Of a stretch of DNA of 50,920 nt, positions 40,834 to 50,085 are shown in pieces. Positions within the stretch are counted from its first letter, which is position 1. Each line of letters starts with the position of its first letter. The DNA comes from Gammaproteobacteria bacterium. Its GTDB lineage: Bacteria; Pseudomonadota; Gammaproteobacteria; JAGOUU01. A program made the translations under genes and the position numbers. The stretch spans positions 1 to 50,920 of the forward strand of contig JAGOUU010000005.1 in NCBI GenBank assembly GCA_018061105.1, read 5' to 3'. The notes under the pieces are model-generated. The model did not search any database and was not told the DNA's origin. It worked only from the letters and a program-made list of their open reading frames with translations.

Positions 40834-40856
40834 AAGCCCCTTTATGGGGTTTTTTG
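40834..40856 (+). terminator. Intrinsic terminator between tRNA-fMet and rimP
   Basis: AAGCCCC (40834-40840) pairs with GGGGTTT (40846-40852, one G-T), with a five-base TTTAT loop and a run of T to 40855. It should release most tRNA transcripts and let a fraction continue into rimP-nusA-infB. Confidence 0.8.
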
Positions 40857-40879
40857 TTATTTGTTGGCTATAAATTAGA

Positions 40880-41440
40880 ATGTTAAGTAAAACGCAAATA
40901 GACAATATACTCCAGTCAACAATTGAGAGCCTAGGCTTTGAGTATATTTGCTCAGAATTAGCTAACACTGGCAAGAAAGGTGGTGCGGTTATTCGGATAT
41001 TTATTGATAGCATGGCTGGCACTGGCATAACATTAGGTGATTGCGAGCTAGTTAATAAGCAAGTATCTAGAGTTTTGGATGTTGAGACAAGTGCAGTAAA
41101 TGCACCAAATGCGGTAAACGGGCTGGGCAGCGCAACTAGCAATTTTAGCTTAAATTTTAGTCTAGAGGTCTCATCTCCTGGTTTAGATAGGCCATTAGTT
41201 AAATTGGAGCATTTTAAGAGATTTATTAATAAAAAAGTAAAAATTAAACTTCATACTGGGGTAAATAATCATATTAGTACTACTCCGCAAAAAAATATTG
41301 TGGGTTATATAAAAGATGTTGTCCCAGAAGGATCACATGGGTTATTAGGAACAGTTATTGTGAGCAGTGCTGACTCAGATATAATTTTTGAGTTAGATCT
41401 TGATAATATACATAAGGCTAATTTGGTGCCAGAATGGTAA
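40880..41440 (+). CDS. rimP: Ribosome maturation factor RimP
   Basis: Needed for 30S subunit maturation. The N-terminal domain has 'ESLGFEYICSELANTGKKGGAVIRIFID' (read as adjacent pieces), and the signature 'LEVSSPGLDRPL' is present, followed by an Sm-like C-terminal domain. At 186 aa it is longer than E. coli RimP (about 150). Two inserts account for this: an Asn/Ala/Gly-rich stretch (about 73-95) just before the signature, and a loop near 130-140. It opens the block with nusA and infB. Confidence 0.95.
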   Translation: MLSKTQIDNILQSTIESLGFEYICSELANTGKKGGAVIRIFIDSMAGTGITLGDCELVNKQVSRVLDVETSAVNAPNAVNGLGSATSNFSLNFSLEVSSPGLDRPLVKLEHFKRFINKKVKIKLHTGVNNHISTTPQKNIVGYIKDVVPEGSHGLLGTVIVSSADSDIIFELDLDNIHKANLVPEW

Positions 41441-41483
41441 ATTTAATAATTTATAATTTAAATAAAATATAGGTGAACCTGCC

Positions 41484-42965
41484 GTGAACAAAGAGATTTT
41501 ATTAGTTGCAGAAGCTGTTTCAAATGAAAAAGGTGTTGATAAAGCTATAATTTTTGATGCAATAGAAGCTGCTTTGGCGATGGCGACTAAGCGCAAAAAT
41601 GGCCGTAATTGGAATATTAAAGTCGACATCGATCAAGAAACGGGTGACTATGTTACTCACAGAGTATGGACAGTAGTGGCTAACGACGCTGAGGTAGAGG
41701 AACCTGAGCAAGTAGTATATCTTGATGATGCTAAAAAAATTGATAACAGCTTAGAAATAGGTGATGAAATCAAAGAAGGCATTGAATCTGTGGATTTTGG
41801 GCGTATTGCTGCCCAAACAGCTAAACAAGTTATTGTCCAAAAAGTAAGAGAAGCAGAACGTTCAAAAGTTGTTGCACAATTTCAATCAAGAATAGGTGAG
41901 CTAATTACTGGTACGGTAAAAAGAGTCACTCGTGACGTTGTCTTTGTTGAAATTGGTCCTAACGCAGATGCTGTGCTACCGCGTGATCAAATGATCCCAA
42001 AAGAAATTATTCGAATGAATGATAGAATAAAGGCTTTTCTAAAAGAAGTAAGAACAGAAGGCAGGGGGCCGCAGTTAATTCTAAGCCGTGTAGCCCCTGG
42101 TATGCTTACCGAATTATTTAAAATAGAAGTGCCTGAGGTGTCAGAAGGTGTGATTCAGATTATGAGTGTTGCTCGTGATCCTGGTGCACGTGCAAAAATC
42201 TCTGTGAAAACTAATGATGGTCGTATTGATCCTATAGGTGCTTGTGTTGGTATGCGTGGTTCTCGTGTGCAGACTATTTCTAGTGAACTAGGTGGTGAAA
42301 GGGTTGATATAGTTTTATGGGATGAAGATCCAGTAAAATTTGTGATTAATGCGATGGCGCCAGCAGAAGTTTTGTCTATCATGATGAACGAAGAAAAACA
42401 TATCATGAGCGTGGTTGTTTCAGAAGAACAATTATCTCAAGCTATTGGCCGTAATGGTCAAAACGTTCGTTTGGCTAGCATCTTAGCAGGATGGAAAATT
42501 AATGTGTTAACAGAAACTCAAGCTGCTTCTTTAACAGAAGAGAGTCAAGAGTCAGAGCAGGCTGTTTTAGCAAAATTAGTCGAGAGCTTAGAAATTGATG
42601 AAGAAATGGCGCAAGTATTAGTCGATGAAGGCTTTTCTAATTTAGAAGGTATCGCTTATGTTGATGCCAATGACTTATTAGAAATAGAAGGCTTTGATGA
42701 AGACATCGTAGAAGAGTTGCAGAATCGAGCTAAGCAATGTTTATTGAAACAGGCTATGATTGCTAACAATAGAGAGCCAGCCAAAGATCTTCTTGAATTA
42801 CATGGCATGACAGAAGAGCTTGCTACTAAATTAGCGAGATCAGGCATCGTTACTAGAGAAGATTTGGCAGAAATGTCTATTGATGAATTAACAGAAAATG
42901 ATTTGGTTAATTCTGATACAGCAGCAGAATTAATTATGGAAGCTCGTAAACATTGGTTTGAGTAG
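41484..42965 (+). CDS. nusA: Transcription termination/antitermination factor NusA
   Basis: Binds RNA polymerase and modulates pausing, termination and antitermination. The N-terminal domain has 'EKGVDKAIIFDAIEAALA', then an S1 domain (about 135-200), two KH domains ('DPIGACVGMRGSRVQTISSELGGE' as adjacent pieces, and 'SQAIGRNGQNVRLAS'), and two acidic C-terminal repeats as in E. coli NusA. It starts at GTG 41484 with AGGTGA upstream. The product is 493 aa. Confidence 0.98.
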   Translation: MNKEILLVAEAVSNEKGVDKAIIFDAIEAALAMATKRKNGRNWNIKVDIDQETGDYVTHRVWTVVANDAEVEEPEQVVYLDDAKKIDNSLEIGDEIKEGIESVDFGRIAAQTAKQVIVQKVREAERSKVVAQFQSRIGELITGTVKRVTRDVVFVEIGPNADAVLPRDQMIPKEIIRMNDRIKAFLKEVRTEGRGPQLILSRVAPGMLTELFKIEVPEVSEGVIQIMSVARDPGARAKISVKTNDGRIDPIGACVGMRGSRVQTISSELGGERVDIVLWDEDPVKFVINAMAPAEVLSIMMNEEKHIMSVVVSEEQLSQAIGRNGQNVRLASILAGWKINVLTETQAASLTEESQESEQAVLAKLVESLEIDEEMAQVLVDEGFSNLEGIAYVDANDLLEIEGFDEDIVEELQNRAKQCLLKQAMIANNREPAKDLLELHGMTEELATKLARSGIVTREDLAEMSIDELTENDLVNSDTAAELIMEARKHWFE

Positions 42966-42987
42966 AATAAGTTGAAAGGTATTATAT

Positions 42988-45564
42988 ATGGCAGATATTT
43001 CAGTACGCCGTTTAGCAGAAAATTTAAACTCCAAAGTCGGAGAATTGATAAGTCAGTTAAAAAAAGCTGGTTTAGACAAAGCTGAAGATAGTAGTTTAAC
43101 TGAAAATGAAAGCAAAATCTTTTTAGATTTTTTAACTAAAAAAGAGGGTAAAGCTGACATCAATGCTAAGCCAAAGACTTTAAGCTTAAAGAGTAAGCGC
43201 TCTAGTGAAGAACTAGTTACTGACTCTGCCGGACGTAAACGCACAGTAAAAGTTGTAAGACGAAAAGAACGAGTTGTTCAGAAGACAAGTCTTATTGATA
43301 AATCACATCATGAGCCTGAAGATAACATACAGTCTTTAGAAGCTAATAATTCTGACAATAATAATATAACTTGTACTGAGCAGAATATTGATAATACAGT
43401 TTCAGTATCCCATGATAAAACTACTGATCATTCTGCAGTGCCAGAAGCCACTAATCAAAATAAGACTGATGCTTCAGCAACAGAAGTGGAAGGTAAGGCC
43501 AAGAAAAAGTTAAAAAAACGTGGTGGTGTCGAGACTAAATCTGTTGAAGAAGAATCTGGACGTAGTAAACCCACTCACAAGGCTAAACGTGGTAGTACTA
43601 CTACCCAAGTGCAAAATGGCCATTGGGACAGTAAAAAAGTTGCTTTAGATGTATTTTCAAATCGGGATTTAGATGAAGCTGATCCAGTAGTCATAAAAGA
43701 ACCAATCTATTCGCGTAACACAAAAAAAGTTGAAAAAAAACCGCATTTTATTAAAAATACGAAACCTGAGCATGCTTTTTCAATGCCATCGGCACCTTTA
43801 GTCTATGAAGTAGAAGTGCCAACTCAGATTACAGTTTCTGATTTAGCCCAAAGAATGGCTCTTAAGTCGGGCAAGCTTATTAAGACGCTTATGCAAATGG
43901 GGCACATGGCGACAATCAATCAATTATTAGAGCAAGATATTGCTGTACTTTTAGTTGAAGAGTTGGGTCATAAACCAAAATTAGTCAATGACAATGCAGT
44001 AGAAGAAAATCTCTTGGCAGAATTCTCTGAAAAATTTAAAAATGCTGAAGAATTACCTCGTGCACCAGTTGTGACTATTATGGGGCACGTTGACCATGGT
44101 AAAACATCATTATTAGACTATATTAGACGCACTAAAGTCACTGATAAAGAAGCTGGGGGTATTACCCAGCATATTGGAGCTTATAGTGTTAATACTGGTC
44201 ATGGAAAAATTACTTTTTTAGACACACCTGGGCACGCTGCATTCAGTGCAATGCGAGCACGCGGTGCCAATGTTACAGATGTAGTTATTCTAGTAGTATC
44301 TGCGGATGATGGTGTGATGCCACAAACTGTAGAAGCTATTCAGCATGCGAAAGCAGCAGGGGTTCCTATAGTTGTTGCTATTAATAAAATAGATAAAAAA
44401 GATGCTGATCCAGATCGCGTTAAAAACGAATTGGTTCAACATAGCATTATTCCTGAGGATTGGGGTGGAGAAAACCAATTTGTTGAGGTTTCAGCTAAAA
44501 CAGGCGTTGGAATAGATGGTCTATTAGATGCCGTTTTGTTGCAAACTGAAATTTTAGAACTTAAAGCCCCAGTAAATGTGCCATTCAAAGGTATTGTTAT
44601 TGAAGCGAGACTTGATAAAGGTCGTGGTGTGGTTGCGACAATACTTGTTCAGAAGGGTACAATGCGTAAGGGAGATATCATTCTAGCTGGCGCAGAATAT
44701 GGTCGAATTCGAGTTATGTTAGACGCAGCTATGCATAAAGTAGAAGTTGCTGGCCCATCTGATCCTGTAGAAATCCTAGGTTTATCTGCTGCTCCAAGAG
44801 CAGGAGACGAAGTTGTCGCGTTATCGACAGAGCGTCAAGCTCGTGAGATTGCTATGTTTAGACAAAGCAAAGTGCGTGGGGAGCGTCAAGCAAAACAATC
44901 AGAAACTAATATTGAAGATGTATTCAGTAAGGCAAAAGATTCAGATATAGCTGTGCTCAATGTTATTATCAAAGCTGATGTTCAGGGCTCTACGGAGGCA
45001 ATTTTAGGTGCTTTAGAAAAATTATCTACATCAGAAGTGAGAGTTAAGATCATTGGTTCTGGAGTAGGTGGAATCAATGAATCTGATGTGACTCTTGCTA
45101 TGGCATCAAAAGCTATTATTATTGGTTTTAATGTGCGTGCTGATCAAAATGCTAAAAGGCTGTCAGAAGCTGAACGAGTTAAAATTATTTATGACAGTAT
45201 TATTTATAACGTTATCGATGATGTTAAGAATATTTTATCTGGTATGTTACAACCAGAAATTCGTGAAGAAATTATTGGTTTAGCAGAAGTAAGAGATGTT
45301 TTCAGATCATCTAAACTAGGAGCTATTGCTGGCTGTATGGTTGTTGATGGATTTATCAAACGCCATAGTCCTATTCGTGTTTTAAGAGACAATATTGTTG
45401 TCTATGAAGGTGAATTAGAATCTTTACGTCGCTTCAAAGACGATGTAAACGAAGTAAAAAATGGTATTGAATGCGGTATTGGCGTTAAGAACTATAATGA
45501 TATTAAGCCTGGCGATCAAATCGAAGTATTCAAGCGTATTGAGATCTCACGCAAAATAGAATGA
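42988..45564 (+). CDS. infB: Translation initiation factor IF-2
   Basis: A GTPase that brings fMet-tRNA to the 30S subunit and promotes subunit joining. It has an N-terminal IF2N domain, a long charged and Ala/Lys-poor linker (about 60-270), a second IF2N domain, then the G domain with G1 'GHVDHGKT' (366-373), G3 'DTPGHAAF' and G4 'NKID', and beta-barrel and C-terminal fMet-binding domains. The 858 aa length is normal. GAAAGG precedes the ATG. Its TGA overlaps the rbfA start. The initiator tRNA it binds is encoded just upstream. Confidence 0.99.
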   Translation: MADISVRRLAENLNSKVGELISQLKKAGLDKAEDSSLTENESKIFLDFLTKKEGKADINAKPKTLSLKSKRSSEELVTDSAGRKRTVKVVRRKERVVQKTSLIDKSHHEPEDNIQSLEANNSDNNNITCTEQNIDNTVSVSHDKTTDHSAVPEATNQNKTDASATEVEGKAKKKLKKRGGVETKSVEEESGRSKPTHKAKRGSTTTQVQNGHWDSKKVALDVFSNRDLDEADPVVIKEPIYSRNTKKVEKKPHFIKNTKPEHAFSMPSAPLVYEVEVPTQITVSDLAQRMALKSGKLIKTLMQMGHMATINQLLEQDIAVLLVEELGHKPKLVNDNAVEENLLAEFSEKFKNAEELPRAPVVTIMGHVDHGKTSLLDYIRRTKVTDKEAGGITQHIGAYSVNTGHGKITFLDTPGHAAFSAMRARGANVTDVVILVVSADDGVMPQTVEAIQHAKAAGVPIVVAINKIDKKDADPDRVKNELVQHSIIPEDWGGENQFVEVSAKTGVGIDGLLDAVLLQTEILELKAPVNVPFKGIVIEARLDKGRGVVATILVQKGTMRKGDIILAGAEYGRIRVMLDAAMHKVEVAGPSDPVEILGLSAAPRAGDEVVALSTERQAREIAMFRQSKVRGERQAKQSETNIEDVFSKAKDSDIAVLNVIIKADVQGSTEAILGALEKLSTSEVRVKIIGSGVGGINESDVTLAMASKAIIIGFNVRADQNAKRLSEAERVKIIYDSIIYNVIDDVKNILSGMLQPEIREEIIGLAEVRDVFRSSKLGAIAGCMVVDGFIKRHSPIRVLRDNIVVYEGELESLRRFKDDVNEVKNGIECGIGVKNYNDIKPGDQIEVFKRIEISRKIE

Positions 45565-45944
45565 TGAAAAAAAAGAATACGACAAGTCCATATACTTATA
45601 CTAGAGTTGCCCAGCAAATAGCTCAACAATTAGCTATAATTGTACAGCGGGAAGTTAAAGATCCTCGTATCAGTATTATTACAATTACTGATGTTAAGAT
45701 AACTCGCGATTTATCTTTAGCAAAAATTTATATTACTTCTCTTGGTCTTAATAAAGATAATAAAGATGAATCTATGGGGACTATAAAAATACTCAACAAT
45801 ATGTCTAGTTTTTTAAGAACAGAGCTAGCACAACGTATTTCTATGAAAAGCATTCCGGATTTAAAGTTTTACTATGACAATAGTATGGAAGCGGGCAATC
45901 GTATTGAAGAACTATTAGATAAGATTAAAAAAGAAGAATCTTAA
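45561..45944 (+). CDS. rbfA: 30S ribosome-binding factor A
   Basis: A small KH-fold protein needed for 16S 5'-end processing and cold growth. '[23 protein letters not shown]' (as adjacent pieces), '[19 protein letters not shown]' and '[21 protein letters not shown]' (as adjacent pieces) are typical. The start is the first of two ATGs; the first overlaps the infB TGA as ATGA. The product is 127 aa. Confidence 0.97.
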   Translation: MMKKKNTTSPYTYTRVAQQIAQQLAIIVQREVKDPRISIITITDVKITRDLSLAKIYITSLGLNKDNKDESMGTIKILNNMSSFLRTELAQRISMKSIPDLKFYYDNSMEAGNRIEELLDKIKKEES

Positions 45945-45955
45945 TATTAATTTTT

Positions 45956-46702
45956 ATGTCTCAATCTCAATATAAATCTAAAAGCAGAGCAGTCAATGGT
46001 ATATTAATACTAGATAAACCCAAGGGGATGTCTTCTAATTTTGCTTTACAAAAAGTTAAAAGATTATTTAATGCCAAAAAAGCAGGGCATACTGGCAGTT
46101 TAGATCCCTTGGCGACAGGCGTTTTGCCTATTTGTTTTGGCTCATCGACAAAACTATGCCAAAATTTATTGGATTCAGATAAAAAATATTTGGTTACTGC
46201 TCAATTAGGCCAAACTACTGCTACAGGAGATGCCGAAGGCGAAGTTATTAATGATTTGCTCTCGACATTTGATTTTACAGAAGTTTTTTCTGATGGTTCA
46301 GACAATAGTTCAGAATTAGAAGCTGTTGTAAAAAGCTTTTTGGGACAGCAAGAGCAGGTGCCATCGATGTACTCAGCTCTTAAACATAATGGCGTGCCTT
46401 TGTATAAATTAGCGCGTCAGGGGATCACTGTGCCCCGAGCAGCACGAACGATTACGATTTATACTATAGAATTAATTAGTCTAGATAAAGTTAATAAGAC
46501 CATAGAATTACTGGTCCATTGTTCCAAAGGGACTTATATAAGAACTTTAGTCGAAGATATTGGTAACAAAATTGGTTGTGGTGCCTATGTGTTAGAATTA
46601 CGGCGTACAACTGCTGGGCCCTATGATTTAGAGACAAGCGTGACATTAGATTGCCTGACTAGTAATACTGAGTACAGTATGTTAGACCAGCTGCTTCTGT
46701 AA
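45956..46702 (+). CDS. truB: tRNA pseudouridine(55) synthase, C-terminally short
   Basis: Makes pseudouridine 55 in the T-loop of tRNAs. The catalytic Asp is D50 in '[19 protein letters not shown]'; '[10 protein letters not shown]', '[13 protein letters not shown]' and '[15 protein letters not shown]' complete the core. At 248 aa it stops where the catalytic domain ends; E. coli TruB (314 aa) continues with a PUA-like domain. I find no frameshifted continuation after the TAA. A short natural form or a fairly old C-terminal loss are both possible. Confidence 0.95.
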   Translation: MSQSQYKSKSRAVNGILILDKPKGMSSNFALQKVKRLFNAKKAGHTGSLDPLATGVLPICFGSSTKLCQNLLDSDKKYLVTAQLGQTTATGDAEGEVINDLLSTFDFTEVFSDGSDNSSELEAVVKSFLGQQEQVPSMYSALKHNGVPLYKLARQGITVPRAARTITIYTIELISLDKVNKTIELLVHCSKGTYIRTLVEDIGNKIGCGAYVLELRRTTAGPYDLETSVTLDCLTSNTEYSMLDQLLL

Positions 46703-46741
46703 TAGCCTTAATAGCCTGTCATAGCCTTGTAAAAAGGGCTA
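46702..46741 (+). repeat. Three ATAGCCT copies and a hairpin after truB
   Basis: ATAGCCT occurs at 46702-46708, 46711-46717 and 46721-46727. The last copy forms the left arm of a 7-bp stem, TAGCCTT (46722-46728) with AGGGCTA (46735-46741). No T-run follows, so it is not a typical terminator; it may be an mRNA element in the rpsO leader. Confidence 0.6.
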
Positions 46742-46841
46742 AATGGGATTAAAATGGGACGTTTTTGATTAATTATAAATAAATACCTTATTTTGGTGTC
46801 AGATCATAGTGGTTTGATTGCTGAGGTAATAGGAGTTAAAA

Positions 46842-47111
46842 ATGAGTATATCACCTGCTGAAAAGCAAAAAATAGTAAAAAAATATGCATTAAATGCTAA
46901 AGACACTGGGTCGTCAGAAGTTCAAATAGCTCTTTGGACGCATAGAATCAAAGCGTTAACTGAGCACTTAAAAGCAAATGTTAAAGATAATCACTCTCGT
47001 CGCGGATTACTTACGATGGTTAATAAGCGTCGTAAGTTATTAGACTATTTAAAAAGAAAAGACTTTAAGCGTTATCAAGGCTTGATCGAAGGTCTAGAGC
47101 TACGTAGATAG
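46842..47111 (+). CDS. rpsO: Small ribosomal subunit protein uS15
   Basis: A primary 16S rRNA-binding protein of the central domain. '[24 protein letters not shown]' (as adjacent pieces), '[22 protein letters not shown]' (as adjacent pieces) and 89 aa are diagnostic. A strong AGGAG precedes the ATG. The 139-base leader is long enough for S15 autoregulation as in E. coli, but I cannot confirm the structure. Confidence 0.99.
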   Translation: MSISPAEKQKIVKKYALNAKDTGSSEVQIALWTHRIKALTEHLKANVKDNHSRRGLLTMVNKRRKLLDYLKRKDFKRYQGLIEGLELRR

Positions 47112-47189
47112 TAGAGTAGATAGTTAATTAAAATTAAATAGTATATCAATATAAATCTTATAAACCTAAAATTCTAGAGGCATCTAATA

Positions 47190-49325
47190 GTGTTTAATGT
47201 AATAAAAAAAACTTTTCAATACGGACAACATGAAGTAACTCTAGAAACTGGGCTTATGGCACGTCAGGCTGATGGCGCTGTAAAAGTAACAATGGGAGAT
47301 ACAGTAGTTTTAGTAACTGTTGTATTTTCTAAGCCTAAAAATGGTGTTATTGAATACAAAGATATGTTGCCGCTTACAGTGAATTACCAGGAAAGAACCT
47401 ATGCCGCAGGCAAGATTCCTGGTGGGTTTTTTAAACGTGAAACAAAGCCATCTGAAGGCGAAACATTAACTAGCCGTTTAATTGATAGACCAATTCGTCC
47501 GTTGTTTCCAGAAGGGTTTTCTCAAGAGGTACAAATTATTGCAACAGTATTGTCTTTGGATCCAAGTGTAAATGGCGAAATCCCAGCATTACTAGGTGCC
47601 TCTGCCGCTTTAGCTATTTCTGGACTTCCTGTAGCATCTTTAGGTGCAGCAAAAGTAGGTTACAGAAATGGCGAGTTTTTATTAAATCCTAGTAATAAAG
47701 AAATGGAAACTTCTGTCTTAGATCTAATTGTAGCAGGAACTAAAAAAGCTGCTCTTATGGTCGAATCAGAAGCAGATCAGTTACCAGAACAAGTTATGCT
47801 AGATGCAGTATTTTTTGGTCATGATCAGATGCAAATTGCTATTGAGGCTATTGATCAGTTTGCTGCTACAGTAGGAAATCCTAAGTTTAATTGGCAGCCA
47901 CCTGTTGAAAATATGCAATTAAAAGAAGCTGTAGTATCAGCTTTTGCTGATCAAATTGGTTCGGCGTATCAAATCAAAGCAAAAGGTCAAAGACAAGAAA
48001 TGTTAGCTAATCTTAGACAACAAGCTGTGCAACAGTTAGCTAGTACAGATCAAGCAGACGGCTCTACTAGTTATTCTGAGGGCGAAGTGCGTGCAGCTAT
48101 TGAGAAGCTTGAAAAAACTGTCGTAAGAGATCAAGTTATTAATAATAAGAGCAGAATAGATGGGCGCGAGCTAAATACTGTTCGCCAAATTATTCCAAAG
48201 ATTTCTGTTTTACCTAAACCTCACGGCTCTGCTTTATTTACTAGAGGTGAAACTCAGGCATTAGTTGTATGTACTTTGGGTACTGAACGTGATGCACAGA
48301 TTGTCGATAGTCTCGATGGTGAATACCGTGAAACCTTTATGCTGCATTATAATTTCCCTCCGTTTAGCGTTGGTGAATGTGGCTTCTTAGGAGCGCCTAA
48401 GCGTCGGGAAATTGGGCATGGTAAATTAGCAAAAAGAGCTATTGTGCCAGTATTACCAGGTATCGAAAATTTCCCTTATGTCGTACGTGTTGTTTCTGAA
48501 ATCTTAGAATCTAACGGTTCAAGCTCTATGGCATCTGTTTGTGGTACTAGTTTAGCTCTTATGGATGCAGGTGTGCCTATCAAAGCACCGGTTGCTGGTA
48601 TAGCAATGGGCCTCGTAAAAGAGGGTGAAAAATTTTCAGTATTAAGTGATATCTTAGGCGACGAAGATCATTTAGGCGATATGGATTTTAAAGTAGCTGG
48701 TACTGCAAATGGTGTTACTGCTCTTCAAATGGATATCAAAATAGAAGGCATTGATCGTAATATCATGGATGCTGCTTTAAAACAAGCTAAAGAAGGCAGA
48801 ATGCATATTTTAGGCATTATGGCTGAAGTTATTTCAGAATCACGGACAAATATTTCTAATAATGCTCCACGTATCATGACGATGCAAGTAAAAGCGGATA
48901 AGATTAAAGACATCATTGGTAAAGGTGGTGCGACAATACGTGGTATAGTTGAAAAAACTGGTGTTAATATTGATATCGATGATGATGGATTGGTTAAAAT
49001 AGCTTCTACAGATGAACAGGCGGGTTTACTTGCTAAGCAAGAAATCGAAATGATCATTGCTGATGCAGAAATTGGCAAAGTTTATGATGGTAAAGTAGTC
49101 AAAATAGTAGACTTCGGAGCTTTCGTTAACTTTCTGCCAGGCAAAGATGGCTTAGTACATATCTCACAATTATCTGAAGGCCGTGTGGAAAAAGTTGAAG
49201 ATGTGTTAAAAGAAGGCCAAGCTGTAAAAGTAAAAGTTCTTGATGTTGATCGTCAAGGAAGAATTAAATTAAGCATGAAAGAGTCTGAGCTAAGCCCAGA
49301 AAGCTCACCGGATTCGGCTGCTTAA
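47190..49325 (+). CDS. pnp: Polyribonucleotide nucleotidyltransferase
   Basis: A trimeric 3'-5' phosphorolytic exoribonuclease of the degradosome. There are two RNase PH domains ('[27 protein letters not shown]' and '[11 protein letters not shown]...TLG', read in pieces), an all-alpha linker, a KH domain ('[17 protein letters not shown]', about 570-590) and a C-terminal S1 domain ('[25 protein letters not shown]' in pieces). It starts at GTG 47190 after AGAGG. The product is 711 aa. It follows rpsO as in E. coli. Confidence 0.99.
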   Translation: MFNVIKKTFQYGQHEVTLETGLMARQADGAVKVTMGDTVVLVTVVFSKPKNGVIEYKDMLPLTVNYQERTYAAGKIPGGFFKRETKPSEGETLTSRLIDRPIRPLFPEGFSQEVQIIATVLSLDPSVNGEIPALLGASAALAISGLPVASLGAAKVGYRNGEFLLNPSNKEMETSVLDLIVAGTKKAALMVESEADQLPEQVMLDAVFFGHDQMQIAIEAIDQFAATVGNPKFNWQPPVENMQLKEAVVSAFADQIGSAYQIKAKGQRQEMLANLRQQAVQQLASTDQADGSTSYSEGEVRAAIEKLEKTVVRDQVINNKSRIDGRELNTVRQIIPKISVLPKPHGSALFTRGETQALVVCTLGTERDAQIVDSLDGEYRETFMLHYNFPPFSVGECGFLGAPKRREIGHGKLAKRAIVPVLPGIENFPYVVRVVSEILESNGSSSMASVCGTSLALMDAGVPIKAPVAGIAMGLVKEGEKFSVLSDILGDEDHLGDMDFKVAGTANGVTALQMDIKIEGIDRNIMDAALKQAKEGRMHILGIMAEVISESRTNISNNAPRIMTMQVKADKIKDIIGKGGATIRGIVEKTGVNIDIDDDGLVKIASTDEQAGLLAKQEIEMIIADAEIGKVYDGKVVKIVDFGAFVNFLPGKDGLVHISQLSEGRVEKVEDVLKEGQAVKVKVLDVDRQGRIKLSMKESELSPESSPDSAA

Positions 49326-49332
49326 TTGACTG

Positions 49333-49364
49333 AAGCCTCCCCGACGAAGTCGGGGGGCTTTAGT
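49333..49364 (+). terminator. Strong intrinsic terminator after pnp
   Basis: A G+C-rich stem: AAGCC, bulged T, CCCCGAC, a GAA loop, then GTCGGGG and GGCTT. It starts eight bases after the pnp stop and is followed by a short T-rich tail. Its right end touches the stop codon of the convergent Cys-rich gene. Confidence 0.85.
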
Positions 49365-49923
49365 TACTTACCTCAGGATTACTAGGATCATCTGCGCCGC
49401 AATTAGTGCTGTTCAGAGGGTAGGTAGCGCTAGACCCAGCTTCGGGATCTGGAAGCGATGTCAGGGCAGTACCACTATAACTGCAGCGGATTTTAGCACT
49501 AGTATTAAGTGGATTATTTACATTGAGGCGTTTGAACTCATACATGTCTTTTATGTAATTCTGGCAAATTTGATTGCCTGATGTTGTGGTGCAAGTAGCT
49601 AGCACAGATCCATTTGTTTGGGCGTTTTTAACCAAATTAATAAAAAGATTCTTAAGACTACGTGGTCCATCTTGGCTAAGTGTTTGCCAGTTGGCCTGAG
49701 TGTTAGTACAAGTCCAACCATTAGGTTTTACTTTACAATTTGAATCACAACCTGATAGTTCGTTTGTATCACTATTCATGCTACCAAGATCGCAACTTTC
49801 TGTAGGTTGCCCATTAGCATCTACGTCTATTATCCCATCGCCACAAACAGCCAGGGCCTGGCAGCTACAAATTATAATAGCTCCTAAAGCAGCTAGAGGC
49901 AGTAACTTTTTGATAGTAGGCAT
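49360..49923 (-). CDS. Exported Cys-rich protein with a Myxococcus-type disulfide repeat
   Basis: A 187-aa protein from ATG 49923, which has AAAGGAAA upstream; the longer open frame (to 50007) has no support. The signal peptide is residues 1-25, ending 'QALA'. Then 'VCGDGIIDVDANGQPTESCDLG' (read in pieces) followed by 'SGCDSNCK' and 'GWTCT' matches the 'CGDG-(I/V)-x-D...E.CD.G...C...C' repeat first noted in Myxococcus surface proteins. The remainder (about 75-187) has four more cysteines and no family I recognise. It is probably a surface or periplasmic binding protein. Confidence 0.8.
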   Translation of the reverse strand: MPTIKKLLPLAALGAIIICSCQALAVCGDGIIDVDANGQPTESCDLGSMNSDTNELSGCDSNCKVKPNGWTCTNTQANWQTLSQDGPRSLKNLFINLVKNAQTNGSVLATCTTTSGNQICQNYIKDMYEFKRLNVNNPLNTSAKIRCSYSGTALTSLPDPEAGSSATYPLNSTNCGADDPSNPEVSN

Positions 49924-50085
49924 AAAATTTCCTTTGTGATCCAATATCTGTACAGTTATAGAATAATAGTAGCATACATAACTAATTTTTCCAGTTAAAA
50001 TCAGCACCTTAAAAAGTTAGTTGCCTATTGATTTATGATGGGTTTTATGTCAGAATGACGGTTTTAAATGGTTAGGTAATCCCTT

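Noticed and set aside
46702-46741. Possible CRISPR or integron-like repeat after truB
   Set aside because: The unit is only 7 bases, with 2-3 base spacers and three copies; there are no cas or integrase genes.
49924-50007. 28-residue N-terminal extension of the Myxococcus-repeat protein
   Set aside because: The extension precedes a complete signal peptide, and ATG 49923 has a strong AAAGGAAA upstream.
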